64,000 nucleotides of DNA from Sternotherus odoratus. Lineage: Eukaryota > Chordata > Testudines > Kinosternidae. The position numbers and the translations under genes were made by a program. A model generated the notes under the pieces. That model saw nothing but the letters and a program-made list of their open reading frames with translations, was not told the DNA's origin and searched no databases. This document shows positions 1 through 10,856 of this stretch, in pieces (within the stretch, counting starts at the first letter, position 1; each line of letters begins with the position of its first letter). The DNA lies in assembly GCA_032164245.1 (NCBI GenBank), contig JAVMKO010000001.1, forward strand, positions 292,875,041-292,939,040, written 5' to 3'.

Positions 1-1242
1 AGCAAAAGTTTGCAGAGATGGGCCCTTAGGTGGGAGAGTTCAGGACCTGGAATCTCAGTTCAGGTTAGTTTGGGGCTGAGCTAGGAAGGTTAAATTGTCA
101 TTTACATCTGCACTCAACCTGCAGCTGATCTGATCAGTGAACTAGTTGCAAGGCTATAACTGTCAGACATGTACACATCAGCTTCCATCCAGTCAGATAC
201 CAAAGCACTTTGCAAAAGCACTGTGCAAGAGATATACTGTCTTCATCTCATTGTTCACCACTGAAATGCAGCCAGCCAAGTCTGGGGTGGAGTGTGGCAG
301 ATGTTTATCAGTCTATAGCAATGTTACAGGCCAAATCAAGTCAGGAACTGAAGAGGACTACTGTACCCAGCTGAAAATGGTGGAGTACGTAAGTAGCCTA
401 GATTGTAATTATCAATGATGAAATTTGGCCAGAACGCTGGAGTGATGATGGGAAGCAAAATTAATTCATGTTCGTAAAGTGCTTTAGGATCAGATAGGAA
501 ATGCTCTCCAGTATTAGTGCAAAGACGGTGAAGTTTATCCTGGTGCGCAAGGCCGAGGTACGTTTCAGATCCACTTTACGGGCTCGGAGCTGATCCTCAG
601 CAGGGGTAAACTCTCCCAGGTTCATTGACTTCCAAGTGACATTTGACCCTGGCTGAGGTTCTAGTCTCTTAAGTGGTCCCTAGCTCTTGTGCCGGGGCCT
701 CTGCATGGGGTGGATTTCACTCAGAACTCTAATCAAGTCACGTCTGTAAGAAAATCACATTAATCACATTACAGCAAAAAAAACCCACCTGGACTTGCCG
801 AGAAGAATACTACTGAGACCTCTCTAGGCACCCGCAAATCTGCAGGGTACACCACAAACATCATCCGAAATCAAACCAGGTAGGTCAGAGCCTGACCCCC
901 TCCCACTGATGTCTTTACATTAACTTTTAATGGGAGTTGGGTTGACCCTTAAAGTGAATAGATGGGAGGAAAAAAGACCTAGCTTGTTTCTCAGCAAGTG
1001 CTGGATTTGTCCAGAGATTTAATCTAAAATGTCTTTCACTCCATTTGGGAGACCATGTGGGGCAGAGGACCGGAAGTTGGGAGCACTTGATTCTGTGCCC
1101 AGCTCTGCTGCTGACCTGCTACATAACTCTGAACAAATCTCTTTGTCTTGACTATTTCGACCATTGTCTCTTTGGAAGAGGGACTGTCTCCCACTACGAG
1201 TGTATACATTGTGCCTGACGCAGCTCCAACAAGAACGCTTAC
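1..1242 (-). other. UCP3 intron 2 (partial)
   Basis: No further exon is recognisable. About 570-660 has a decayed 'gagctgatcctcag' repeat motif. About 1060-1150 resembles the head of a MIR-like SINE ('cccagctctgctgctgacctgct'). Confidence 0.5.
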
Positions 1243-1368
1243 CTGCAGTCTGACTTTCGCAGTGTCCAGAGGGAAGGTGCAGAGATCTGCTATGCATGCT
1301 GCTGTCCCAGCACCCAGGAATTTAACAGTAACAGTTGGAGGGATGTCTGTGGGCTTCAGTCCAACCAT
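1243..1368 (-). CDS. UCP3: UCP3 first coding exon (partial gene)
   Basis: Encodes 42 residues from ATG (1368-1366) to a consensus donor (GTAAGC at 1242-1237). The protein starts [12 protein letters not shown], continues [14 protein letters not shown] and ends [11 protein letters not shown]. It carries the first mitochondrial carrier signature (P-x-D-x-x-K in FPLDTAK) and most of transmembrane helix 1. UCPs are inner mitochondrial membrane anion/proton carriers. The start MVGLKP fits UCP3 better than UCP2 (MVGFKA), and C2CD3 next door matches the mammalian UCP3 neighbourhood. Later exons are left of the window, since no exon-3-like reading frame is seen at 1-1242. UCP2 remains a minor alternative. 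Confidence 0.9.
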
Positions 1369-1375
1369 TGCTTCT
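1369..1375 (-). other. UCP3: UCP3 exon 2 5' UTR and acceptor
   Basis: On the minus strand the coding exon is preceded by AACCCAG|AGAAGCA|ATG, giving a likely acceptor AG at 1377-1376 and a 7-nt UTR. A branch-like GCTGAAC lies about 25 nt upstream. An AG two bases later is an alternative. Confidence 0.55.
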
Positions 1376-1498
1376 CTGGGTTAGCAGGAATCACAGTTCA
1401 GCAAATATATGCTCCTTTGGAAGCAACGTTCAATCAGCAAGCAATGGACCGGCAATGATATCCTCCTTGGAAGATATGAATAAAGCTGTCAATATATT

Positions 1499-2282
1499 AG
1501 GGATGTAAAACAATTAAAAGGATTAATTGCGCAATTTAAAAAAATCACGATTAATTGCAGTTTTAATTGCACTGTTATACGATAATAGGATACCATTTAT
1601 TTAAATATTTTGGATGTTTTCTACATTTTCAAATATATTGATTTCAATTACAGCACAGAACACAAAATGTACAGAACACTATGGTGGCTGAAGCAGGAGG
1701 GGGAGGGGGGATGAATGTTTTGCCTATCTGGCCTATAAATATCTTGCACCGCCAGATACAAAAGTGCCATGTGAACATCTGTTCTCACTTTCAGGTGACA
1801 TTGTAAATAAGAAGCTGGCAGCATTACCTCCTGCAAATTTAAACAAAGTTGTTTGTTTTAGTGATTGGCTGAACAAGAAGTAGGACTGAGTGGAATTGTA
1901 GGCGCTGAAGTTTTAGGTTATTTTGTTTTCACAAAAAAAATTTCTATGTTTGTAAGTTTCACTTCCACAATACAGAGATTGCACTACAGTACTTGTATGA
2001 GGTGAACTGAAAAATACTATTTCATTAATTTTTTTTACAGTGTAAATATTTGTAATGAAAAATAATATAAGTGAGCACTGTACACCTTGTATTCTGTGTT
2101 GCAATTGAAATTAATATATTTGAAAATATAGAAAAACAACTCAAAATATTTATAAAAAATTTAAGTTGGTATTCTATGATTAACAGTGTGATTAAAACTG
2201 ATTAATTGTGATTAATTTTTTAAATCAAGTTAATTTGTTTTGAGTTAATCTCTTGATTTAACTGCAATTAATTGACAGCCCT
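1499..2282 (+). mobile_element. hAT (ZBED-type) transposon remnant
   Basis: A decayed, internally deleted element within UCP3 intron 1. The right end matches the AGGGCTGTCAATTAAT terminus in reverse and the left end starts AGGGATGTAAAACAATTAA, both full of attaat-type subterminal repeats. It keeps the end of a transposase reading frame (1728-1883, plus strand) with LFSLSGDIVNKK and SDWLNKK followed by a stop, typical of the hAT C-terminal dimerisation region. No clean 8-bp target duplication is seen (aatatatt versus aaaatatg). Confidence 0.8.
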
Positions 2283-2494
2283 AAAATATGCATAATGCCT
2301 CTCTGGATCGCAATCAAATGGATAATAATAGATGGACAAGGAGAAAATATTTTGTACCCATTTATTTATTTAACAACAATGACTGCATTTGGGGGGAGTG
2401 TCCTTTTCCATCTCAGTTACCTACACACGGGCTGGATTTGGACAAGTTATGATGTCCCAAATACTATTGAGCTTAGGGATGTTTGTGGCCCCTG

Positions 2495-2730
2495 TGGTAT
2501 CTGATCACCTCACAGTCTTGATTGTATTTCTCTTCACAGCCCAACATACCTGTGAGGCGAGGCAGGGCAGGGCAATTAACCCCATTGTGCTAACAGGGAA
2601 CTGAGGCACAAAAAGGCTAGGTGACCTACCCAAGGTCAGGCAAGAAGTCTGTTTCAGAGCAGGGGACTGAACCTAGGTCTCCCCAAACCACAGCTACTGT
2701 TCTAACCACTAGACCATCCATTCCCCTTCC
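2495..2730 (+). mobile_element. MIR-like SINE fragment
   Basis: Contains the MIR-type run 'aactgaggcacaaaaaggct', then 'cccaaggtcaggcaagaagt' and 'ctaaccactagaccat'. Strongly diverged. Confidence 0.65.
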
Positions 2731-2805
2731 TATGGTACTCATTGAAGAATGGTGTGAAGAAAGTAAGTAAGTGTTATTTACCCCTTCACATAATATAAGA
2801 ACCAG

Positions 2806-3200
2806 GGTCACCCAATGAAATTAACAGGCAGTGGGTTAAAACAAACATAAGGAAGTACTTCACACAGTGCAGTCAACTGTGGAACTTGTTGCCTGGGGAT
2901 GTTGTGTAGGACAAAAGTATAACTGGGTTCTAAAAAGAATTAGAGAAGTTCCTGGAGGATAGGCCAATGGCTATAAGCCAAGATGATTAGAGATGCAACC
3001 CCATGCTCTGGGTATCCCTAAGCCTCTGATTGCCAGAGGCTGGGACTAGATGATGGAGGATGGATCACTCAATAATTGCTCTGTTCTGTTCATTCCCTCT
3101 AAAGCACCTGGTATTGGCTGCAGTCGGAAGACAGGATGCTGGGCTAGATGGACCAGTGGTCTGATCCAGTATGGCCGCTTTTATGTTCTTATGAAGTCAG
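2806..3200 (+). mobile_element. CR1 LINE 3' end
   Basis: Typical CR1 3' region with 'ggatgctgggctagatggac', 'ctgatccagtatggccgctt' and the terminal octamer-like 'ttatgttcttatg'. 5' truncated. Confidence 0.85.
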
Positions 3201-3839
3201 CGGGACTGCTCGTGGGAGCAGATCCCCATCCACGCTAGAAGTACCAGCTTGTTTTTATAACCACCCGGGCTATGACCCCCTCATCTGACCCGGTTACTGC
3301 AACTCCTCTTGCTCTTAGCCCTCTGGAGAGCCAGAGAAATCCTGCTCCAGATTCCCTACTGGTGGAAGCAGATGCAGCATTGGTGACTCTCAGCGGCAGG
3401 CTGGAGCAGTGAGATGTGAAGACTAATGGGGATATGACCAAAGCCAGTGATGCAAACGAGACAGGCAGCATGAGGCTTCTCACCCCTGGGTGCTCGGAAG
3501 GATGAGGCGCCGTGTTTGGGGATGACAGAAAGGGAGCTACATGTAGCACAAACACTAAGCCGGCCTCTGCCCTACACGGTCACTCTTAGGACCTGGTCAA
3601 AAGCCCCTTCAAATCAATGGGCATCTCTCCATCGCCTTCAGTGGGTTTTGGAGCAGTGAGGCTGCTGAGATGCAAACGGGGGCACTGACTGAGTCAGCCT
3701 TCACACAGGCAACGCTCTCATGGGTACGGGAGCAGCTCCAGCACCTACGTAGATAGATCCTGATGGCAACAGATGAGGAGGCAGAGCAAGGACTGCCCAC
3801 TCATAATAACCCACAGCAACACTGCCCGCTTAGCCTTAC

Positions 3840-3887
3840 CTGAGAGATGCAGCAGGCTGAGTGCACTCTGCTCCTTGCCATCCTCTG
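3840..3887 (-). other. UCP3: UCP3 non-coding exon 1 (predicted)
   Basis: The minus strand shows a TATA-like box, then about 30 nt later a short segment ending TCTCAG|GTAAGG (donor at 3839-3834). This is the layout of a small 5' UTR exon upstream of the ATG exon, as in mammalian UCP3. The 5' edge is estimated from TATA spacing. The exon contains an ATG (about 3882-3880) whose frame runs through the splice into exon 2. Confidence 0.6.
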
Positions 3888-3910
3888 TGAGCCGAGCGTC
3901 TTGGCTCCTT

Positions 3911-3919
3911 ATTTATATA
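3911..3919 (-). promoter_or_regulatory. UCP3: TATA box of the UCP3 promoter
   Basis: The minus strand reads TATATAAAT, 20-30 nt upstream of the predicted exon 1 and followed by GC-richer sequence. It is the only TATA-like site I saw paired with a following strong donor between C2CD3 and the UCP3 start. Confidence 0.55.
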
Positions 3920-4344
3920 TCCCTCGTGGGCTGCGCTCTTAGCTGAATGGCAAAGGATAAGGACAGAGATCATTTAACATCAACAAGTTCACAGCCTCCC
4001 TCCCTCCCTCTGGAGGTTTAAAATAGATCAGAGCGGAAAAGTCATGAGACCCCAGTGTTTTCCAGGAAGCCTCACACTGCCATCCTAGTTCTGGGCAGCG
4101 CCGCTCTACCATGGGGAGGCAGCAATGGTGGACGCCTTGGTGCCCACCTAGTGCAAGGCTAAAGTGAGAGACATGATGGGGAAAGTGGTCTGGAGGGGCC
4201 ACAAGCAAGTGAAGAAAGCAGCACAACAGAGCTCTACGGTATATTCTTAGAAGTTCGTGTACTCACTTGCTGCCCAGTCATCTCGTGTTGTGTTAAAGTG
4301 AGCTGCCTAGTGTAGATTGTCTTGACCAAGGATGATTTTGTAAT

Positions 4345-4580
4345 GAAAACCCTTGGGTGGGACTCAGAAAATTGGCATTCAGTTCTGCTTCATCACAGCC
4401 TGTGTGTGCGAGACCTGGGGCAAGTCACTGCAGTCCAGCCCCACACAGGTATTTAGGCTTCAGTCCATTGAAATTAGGGGAACTGGGAGCCTAAATACCT
4501 TTGTGGATCTTGGTGTTAGCCTCTCTGTGCCTCATTTATCCTATCTGTATAATGGGGATAATAACTTCCCTTTCCTTGCA
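4345..4580 (+). mobile_element. MIR-like SINE interrupted by a palindromic MITE
   Basis: SINE text ('ggcaagtcact' ... 'tagcctctctgtgcctcatt' ... 'ctgtataatggggataataa') is split near 4440-4512 by a fold-back whose arms read 'caggtatttaggctt' and 'gcctaaatacctttgtgg'. Confidence 0.6.
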
Positions 4581-5837
4581 ACAAAGCCTGGCTCCGCCCT
4601 GTTCTCAGGGGTGGGTAAACCACACTCGCCCGGCTCCTGGACTGGTGCAGTCACAGTTCCCCTGCCTGGGTCAGGCTACTGTAACCACACGGTGCAGCGG
4701 TGTTGTGAGTACAAGCTTGTTATTGTCTGTGAGGTGCTCAGACACTACGGTTTGGACTATATAAGAACACAGCCAGCACATCCAAGCAATCCTGTGTAAT
4801 TAGCTCCACTGGGAAGGGTGGATGGATCTAATTTATACCCCCTTATGCATCACTACTGAATTTGGCCCCTTGTTGTTTTGTGGCCGGAGAGCACCTCATG
4901 TACTAGTTGTGCTAAGCAGAACACAATGTTACTGCCATTTAAAAATATCGGAAAACAGTTCTATAACTTTAGTATTTGGGCCTCTAGATATGGGGCCCAA
5001 AGTGAGTTGCCAGCATCTGGCAGCACTGTTAACCTCAAGCATTCAGAAATCACGAGTGAGGCCCCAGAAATCATGAGATTTTTTTTTTAAAAAAGGTGGG
5101 GTGGTTTTTATTTTATTTTCCTGGGCGTCTCCTTCCAGTCCTAGGTCCCTTCGTAATCCAGGGTAGCACAGTCTCTGGTGGAAATAATGTACAATGTGGC
5201 TGTTTTGGCTTTGCAAGCCTTGGTGGGTTTGGGTTTACATAACCCCTTGGAACTTCTACATTGCAGCTGTCTGTCTGCAGGTTGAAACCAGAGTGGCCTG
5301 ACTGGGCTGGAGGAGCCTTTAGTTGTATGAAAATGGATCCTTTCAGAGCCTGGAGTTCAGCAAGGTCTCACCCCAGCAACTGTTTCAGCTATTTGCAGAA
5401 GCTGTTTCTGTGAAGTGAGTGAGGTACAGATGCCGTACTATTTGAAATGGACCAAGTGACCCCAACTCACAAGGGAGGGGGGAGAAACTGCAAAAGGCTA
5501 CAAGTGTCAACAGGACCATGTGTGAACATTCACCCCAGTCACCTGCTCTCCTGGCCTGGGGAGGGGACAGCTGGGGACACTTGAGCTTCCAGCTACCACT
5601 GTAGGTAACTGAAAGGAAGATAAATACTGTATCCCAGGGGCCAGCCACCATTCTATGTAATGCTAATGCAGCTCAGATGCCCCCTGCCTCAGTTTCAACA
5701 TCTGTAAAATGGGAACATGCTTTTTGCTCTGCTGCTGAAAAGTGCTATATGAGAGCTAGGTGGTGGTATTATTACCCTATGTGATGTGAAATTAACTGAA
5801 GCACATGTGGATGTTGATATGGCATGTGAGCACACAG

Positions 5838-6070
5838 TACAGGGAACAGGTGGTCTTGTGCCTAAAGCAGAGAGGGGAGCATCAGGAGAGCTGAGTTCTA
5901 ATCCTGGCTCTACTGCTGACTTGCTATGTGATGTTGGGTGAGTCCCTCAGTTTCCCCATTTTTTTAAATTGGGGAGAATAACAGTTGCCCATCTCCCAGT
6001 GTGAGACTAAATTCACTGATGTTTGTAAAGCACTTTGATGGCAGTTGCTCTAGACGAACGGGCTAGGGTA
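5838..6070 (+). mobile_element. tRNA-headed / MIR-like SINE
   Basis: Shows 'gagttctaatcctggctcta' (B-box-like), 'cctcagtttcccca' and 'gtttgtaaagcactttga', the order found in this SINE type. A related tail-only fragment lies at 5680-5770. Confidence 0.65.
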
Positions 6071-6589
6071 CATCTGTTCCACTGTCCTCAGACGGATTTA
6101 TTGTATGTTGCTCATCACTACACTACGAGAAGGAAAGTCACGCTCTGCCCCAAGAACTTACAGTCCAGAAGACAGACCCAGTGAAAGGGCACTAGCAGTC
6201 TTGTGCCTGTGATGACGCATTCAGCATGAAACCCACATGTCAAAGTCTGGCCACTTGTCCCAGTCCTAAGCTAACCCTGCTGTTTATTTATGGGAGGCTG
6301 CTCTGGGAGCAATTTCCCACACGGACATGTACAGATTTCAGGTGCTGGGTTCACTCCAGGGGAAGAACCACTGTGATGTAATGTCCTCTCTGACCCCGTG
6401 TGTGGCCAGCTGTGCCAATCAGAAGTGTGTGTGTGGGGGGGAAGAGTCAGGCTAAGAGCATGCTGATTTTCAGCCCTCGTTGTGTATTCTCCCTCCGGCT
6501 TCTGTTTGGGAAAAAAAGATGTTAGTAAGAAAGGTGAGGAAACGTCTTTAAAATATTTTTTTAACATGACAGTGCCCCTTTAAAGTTAA

Positions 6590-6774
6590 CAAAGTCCTGT
6601 GGCACCTTAAAGACTAACTATAAAGTTTTGAAGCATAAGCTTTCGTGGGCTAATACCCACTTCGTCGGATTAGCCCACGAAAGCTTATGCTTCAAAACTT
6701 TATAGTTAGTCTTTAAGGTGCCACAGGACTTTGTTACCTCTGGTATTCCAGACTAACACGGCTACCTCTCTGAT
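6590..6774. mobile_element. Fold-back Penelope-like element tail
   Basis: Two copies of a PLE tail meet head to head around 6668. The minus copy covers 6590-6671 and the plus copy runs to 6774 ('cggctacctctctgat'). Flanked by a perfect 13-bp duplication CCTTTAAAGTTAA (6577-6589 and 6775-6787). Contains the hammerhead-like segment on the minus strand. Confidence 0.8.
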
Positions 6775-6864
6775 CCTTTAAAGTTAATCATTTTTATGGG
6801 GGATGGAGGGTCGTCTGTCCACCAAGGGCTCAGCTGGTTGGAAGAACAAAGAGGGGGGCTCTTA

Positions 6865-6982
6865 GGGTGACCAGACAGCAAATGTGAAAAATCGGGACGG
6901 GGAAGAGGGTAATAGGAGTCTATATAAGAAAAAGACTCAAAAATCGGAACTGTCCCTATATAATTGGGACATCTGGTCACCC
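6865..6982. mobile_element. Mariner-type MITE
   Basis: Terminal inverted repeats GGGTGACCAGA and TCTGGTCACCC are flanked by TA (6863-6864 and 6983-6984). The interior carries 'atcgggacgggg' and 'gggac' motifs. Non-coding, 118 bp. Confidence 0.8.
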
Positions 6983-9480
6983 TAGGCTGTGGTGGTCACT
7001 GCTCAGGGGAGGAAACTGGCCCGAGAGGGAGTCCCTCTTGGCTGCTGGGGGCAGGGTGGCAGGCAGTGAGAGGTCCCTGCTGCCCAGTCTCTGTTCCAGT
7101 GCAGAAGATGGAGGGACAGGAGAATCTTCTCTAGTCTCTGATCTGCCAAGAGCTTGTTGCTGGGCGGATTTAGGCCAGGAAATACAACACGCCTCTCCCA
7201 TTGAAACCGAGGGGGTTAGAACAAGAGTCCGGTTGGGACAGAAGGTCATGCCACTGGAGGCTGGGCCCAGGCTTCCAGTCAGGTGGATGGGAAAGGTAGC
7301 CTCTTCCTATGGCTCTGCTGCAGCACACCTCGATGCCGTGTGTCACCCCGGCAATGCAGTCTGCTGAGTTAGTACAGTGACAAGCCCTGGAGAATCAGCA
7401 AGGAAACCAGAGAGATGCCGCACAAGTGAAACCTGATAGAGAGGAGAGCTTGAGATTCAGCCGGCTGAACTTTTACGCTGCCGCGGTGTTACCACCTAAC
7501 CCCTCACATGCAGGAGACGCATCATGGAGAAAAAATGTCATTCAACACCCTAAAAAAACTAGCAGGGGAAAACCCCCCACTTATGTGTGTATGGTGGGAA
7601 ATGGACTTTCTGGCTCTTTATACCCCTCCAGGGGCATTAACCCATTTGTTCCTCTTGGCTGCTCACAATTAATAGGGGTTAGTTTGCTTTTGTAGTGCAG
7701 AGCCTGGTTCCCATTTGTGCCTGACACCCTCATCTCAGCCTGAGGAGCGCACAGAGCTTAAACTCTGAACACACTCCAGCCCTTGGCTCCCCAAGAGCAG
7801 CTCATGCACTGTTATCAAACAATTACATGCTGCCTCCTGTGCTCTGCTCTGTTTCATGTAGTACAGTGAATTTAGCTCAGGCAACCAATGGGAGCTGCTT
7901 GCTCTACAGGTCACAGCTGATGATATAAAGAAGAGGAACATTTGTAACTGGCTACTGCAATACAGCCGTCCTTGCACACAGTCGGCCTTCCTCCGGTCCT
8001 TTGCTCAGTGATGGTGCTCCTGTTCCAACTGGTATTTAGCAGCCTCTCAGGACACACTGCCAACATTTGTCCAGCCAACAGCTATTGAGTTGCTAGGTTC
8101 AGAACATTTAGTTCAGGGTGAGGAATGTCACCTGTTTACAGAACTCCAAGATGCTCCATCTCGATTATTCACCTGTGTCTACAACAGCCCCAAAGACATC
8201 CAAAAACCTTAACACAATTGCACCAAGCATGCTGTGTGAATGGGATGCAGTGAATCAGATCTCAGTGCGCCATGTAGCCCAGGTTTTCCTGGTGCTGCCC
8301 AGTGTTCCAGGAGCTGGGCAAGAAGCTGTCGCGCTCATGGAGGAGGGTAAGAGGGCTGTGTGTATCCGAGATATTTACATCGTTATGCTCACTCGACCTC
8401 CTAAACATTAATTGTGGCTGGTAATCTGGAAAACGGAAGTGTCTGTAGGGGATTGGAATGGTTGGACCTTGGAATTTATCTTACGAAGGACCAGGGCAAG
8501 ACTGGCTCAGAGTAGACAGGTCAAGCTGATGCACTGTGAAATGGGCATTTCGTTTCCTCTCTGTTCTTGTTCTGTTCATGGAACTCGTCGCTGATAAAAA
8601 GTGCTAGCTTTGAAGATTAAAATGTCCTGACATTTCTCCATCGGAACAGGTCCTATGTGGGCAGCAACAATGCCAGCTTCCTACAAGCTGCCTTGCACGT
8701 TGTGCCTGAACCACATCCTGCTATGCTGCCTCCACACTGGCAAAAATCAGTGTCACACTTGTAACCATCCCCCAGTAGAAGCAGTTACGCAAACAGGACA
8801 GAGGGTCACTAATGACTGCTTACAGAGGTGCTGGGACCGTTTTTATAATGGGGGTGCTGAGAGCCATTGAACCAAAACTGTAAACCCTGTATGTAACAGA
8901 AATCACTTCAAGCCAAGGGGTTGGGCAGCACCACAAGTTGCAGCACCTATGATCGCGTAGGCTAAACCAGAGCAAACCTGTGTGAAATGTGGGTAAGTGT
9001 CACCAGTGCAAAACATGGCAGGGTTGCAGTAGTGCAGCTCCACCTGTTGCTAGCTGGTGATTGCAGAAATAGGGACCAATTCCCAAGAGAGCCGGGGTCT
9101 GTTATCTAACCTGGAGAGCTGGAAGCGTGGTGAATTACACCTCTGATTTTTCCTGGTGTAGATAAAACGCTTGAGGGGATTTCTGCCTTTTTGGTGCATT
9201 CAGTCCTTGGTCTCCTTACTGAGACTGCCAACAAGGGGCTCCTTCGTAGCAGTTCAGATTAGTTTGGAGACATGGACATGTGTCCACTAGGAACTCAGAG
9301 GGCCACAGACTCATTTAATGTAGACCTCCAAACTGATCACATAGTAGCTTTTGAATACTATGGACCTAAATTAGATTTAAATGGCGTCGTCATTGCTTGT
9401 TTCCAAGCTAATCAGTTCCCTGGGGCTAAACATTTTCTGGGAAAGGCTCCCACAGACAGATGACTTTTACAAAGTCCTCT

Positions 9481-9665
9481 CCCAGCAAAGTTACTAAGGC
9501 CCAGATCTTCAAAGGTATTTGGGCACCTAACTTCCATTGATTTTAATGCCCATGGGACTTAGGTGCGTTTAAGGTTCTGGGCTTAAAGGCACAATCCTGC
9601 ACTACTGAAGTCAGGGGACATTTTATCACTGACTCTGTTGGGAGCAGGATCAGGCTCTAACTTTT
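9481..9665 (+). repeat. Decayed interspersed repeat
   Basis: Begins 'aaggcccagatcttcaaagg' with 'tttgggcacctaacttccat', the same family as the small fold-back at 4440-4512. Class not assigned. Confidence 0.5.
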
Positions 9666-9714
9666 TAACACGTGAACAATAACAATTCTAAAATAACATC
9701 TTAAACAGCAGGCA

Positions 9715-10712
9715 GGCATAAAAATACAAGTTTTATTTGAAAAAAACTTTATCATTAAAAATAAGTCAGCATGGTTTGTGTTTAGGTCAGTTATCCAGAG
9801 ACACCTGAAACTTGTGATTTTTAAAATTAGAAATGACTACATCAATTAATAAATTGAAAAATAATTTGTCCACAAAATTCCATACTTGCTAGCAAAACAG
9901 TCTTGTGTAGATAATTTATTTTACAGTATATGTACATTTTACTTACAATCTACCAAACCCGTATAAAAATAATCCTTACTTCAGCACTCAAGGCAACAGA
10001 TTTGTCTTACAAATCAACGTGTTTTTAAAAAAGGTCAGTAGCAATATAGGGACTGTAGCTTCCCAAGTCTGGGCTGTCTGGGCACATTTGCATGGAGACT
10101 GCAATTGTGTGTCTTGTTGCAGAGGATTCTAATGCACTTTCTCTCAGGGGAAAAAAATAAACGGGTATTTCGTTTTTCTTAAAACTGAAACAGCTTTTAA
10201 CTTCCCCCGCATGTATCAAGAAAAAGTAGTGTGTCCAATCGACTGGATGTTCCATTACCTAGCAGGCAAAAAAGCGTAATTAGATGAATTTCCCACAGAT
10301 GGGGCTTCCTAGAGATCAGATATCACTGCTCAGGTTACTAAAGTCACTCAGTGCCTTTCTCAGTGATCTGATCTTGCAAGACGCACAGCACCCTCAGCTT
10401 CCAACAGACCCAAGGGAATACAGGAGATTCTGCATCTAAGGTTCCCTGCTTGACATGGGTAGTTAACTCCCATTTAAATGAGGGGCAATTACACACATTA
10501 AATCAACGAGAGTAGAATCTACTTCTCTTACTTCTCTTTTAGGAGAGTGGTTCTGCACTGACACTGGGAGGAGTAGGATGACATTTTTCTTTGGAAGTCA
10601 GGAGAGTTAGTCATTTCCTCTTCCCCTCCTATTGAAAGAGTCAGTTTCCCCAACACGTAGAGCATGAGCACTAAAGCAGTTCCTCTCTACACAGTCACTC
10701 TGGACACTTCTG
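9715..10712 (-). other. C2CD3: C2CD3 3' UTR
   Basis: Follows the TAG stop at 10715-10713. Minus-strand AATAAA signals occur at 9920-9915 and 9737-9732, so transcripts may end near 9.9 or 9.7 kb. AT-rich, with no recognised repeat. Confidence 0.6.
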
Positions 10713-10856
10713 CTATTCTTTTTTGGAAAACTGTGCCGAAAATATCCTGGCGATTCTTTTTGTTTCTTCTTCTGGCAGATTAGTGGACGTCAGGTTTGGT
10801 TTGTGACGGTTCTGCCTTCGATATGGAATCCCCTCGGCCACGGCACCATTCCCTGT
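10713..10856 (-). CDS. C2CD3: C2CD3 terminal coding exon (residues 1576-1622)
   Basis: Acceptor CTTCCTTAG, then [37 protein letters not shown] and a stop at 10715-10713. Phase 0 in. The basic/amphipathic tail ends the protein. It sits 15.4 kb below the previous exon, so an intervening in-frame exon is possible. Confidence 0.88.
   Translation of the reverse strand, partial: TGNGAVAEGIPYRRQNRHKPNLTSTNLPEEETKRIARIFSAQFSKKE

Larger units (their letters stand above)
3930..9710. other. C2CD3-UCP3 intergenic region
   Basis: No protein-coding exon is supported. It holds SINE, MITE and PLE copies (listed separately) and a repeat-like segment at 8826-8950 that recurs at 11767-11873 (both with 'gtgggggtgctg'-type text and 'cacttcaagccag'). 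The remaining stretches look unique and non-coding. Distal promoter elements of UCP3 would lie just above 3920, but none is assignable by eye. Confidence 0.5.

Noticed and set aside
2295..2604. Plus-strand open frames of 69-71 codons
   Set aside because: Overlap the end of the hAT remnant and a MIR-like SINE. No coding signature.
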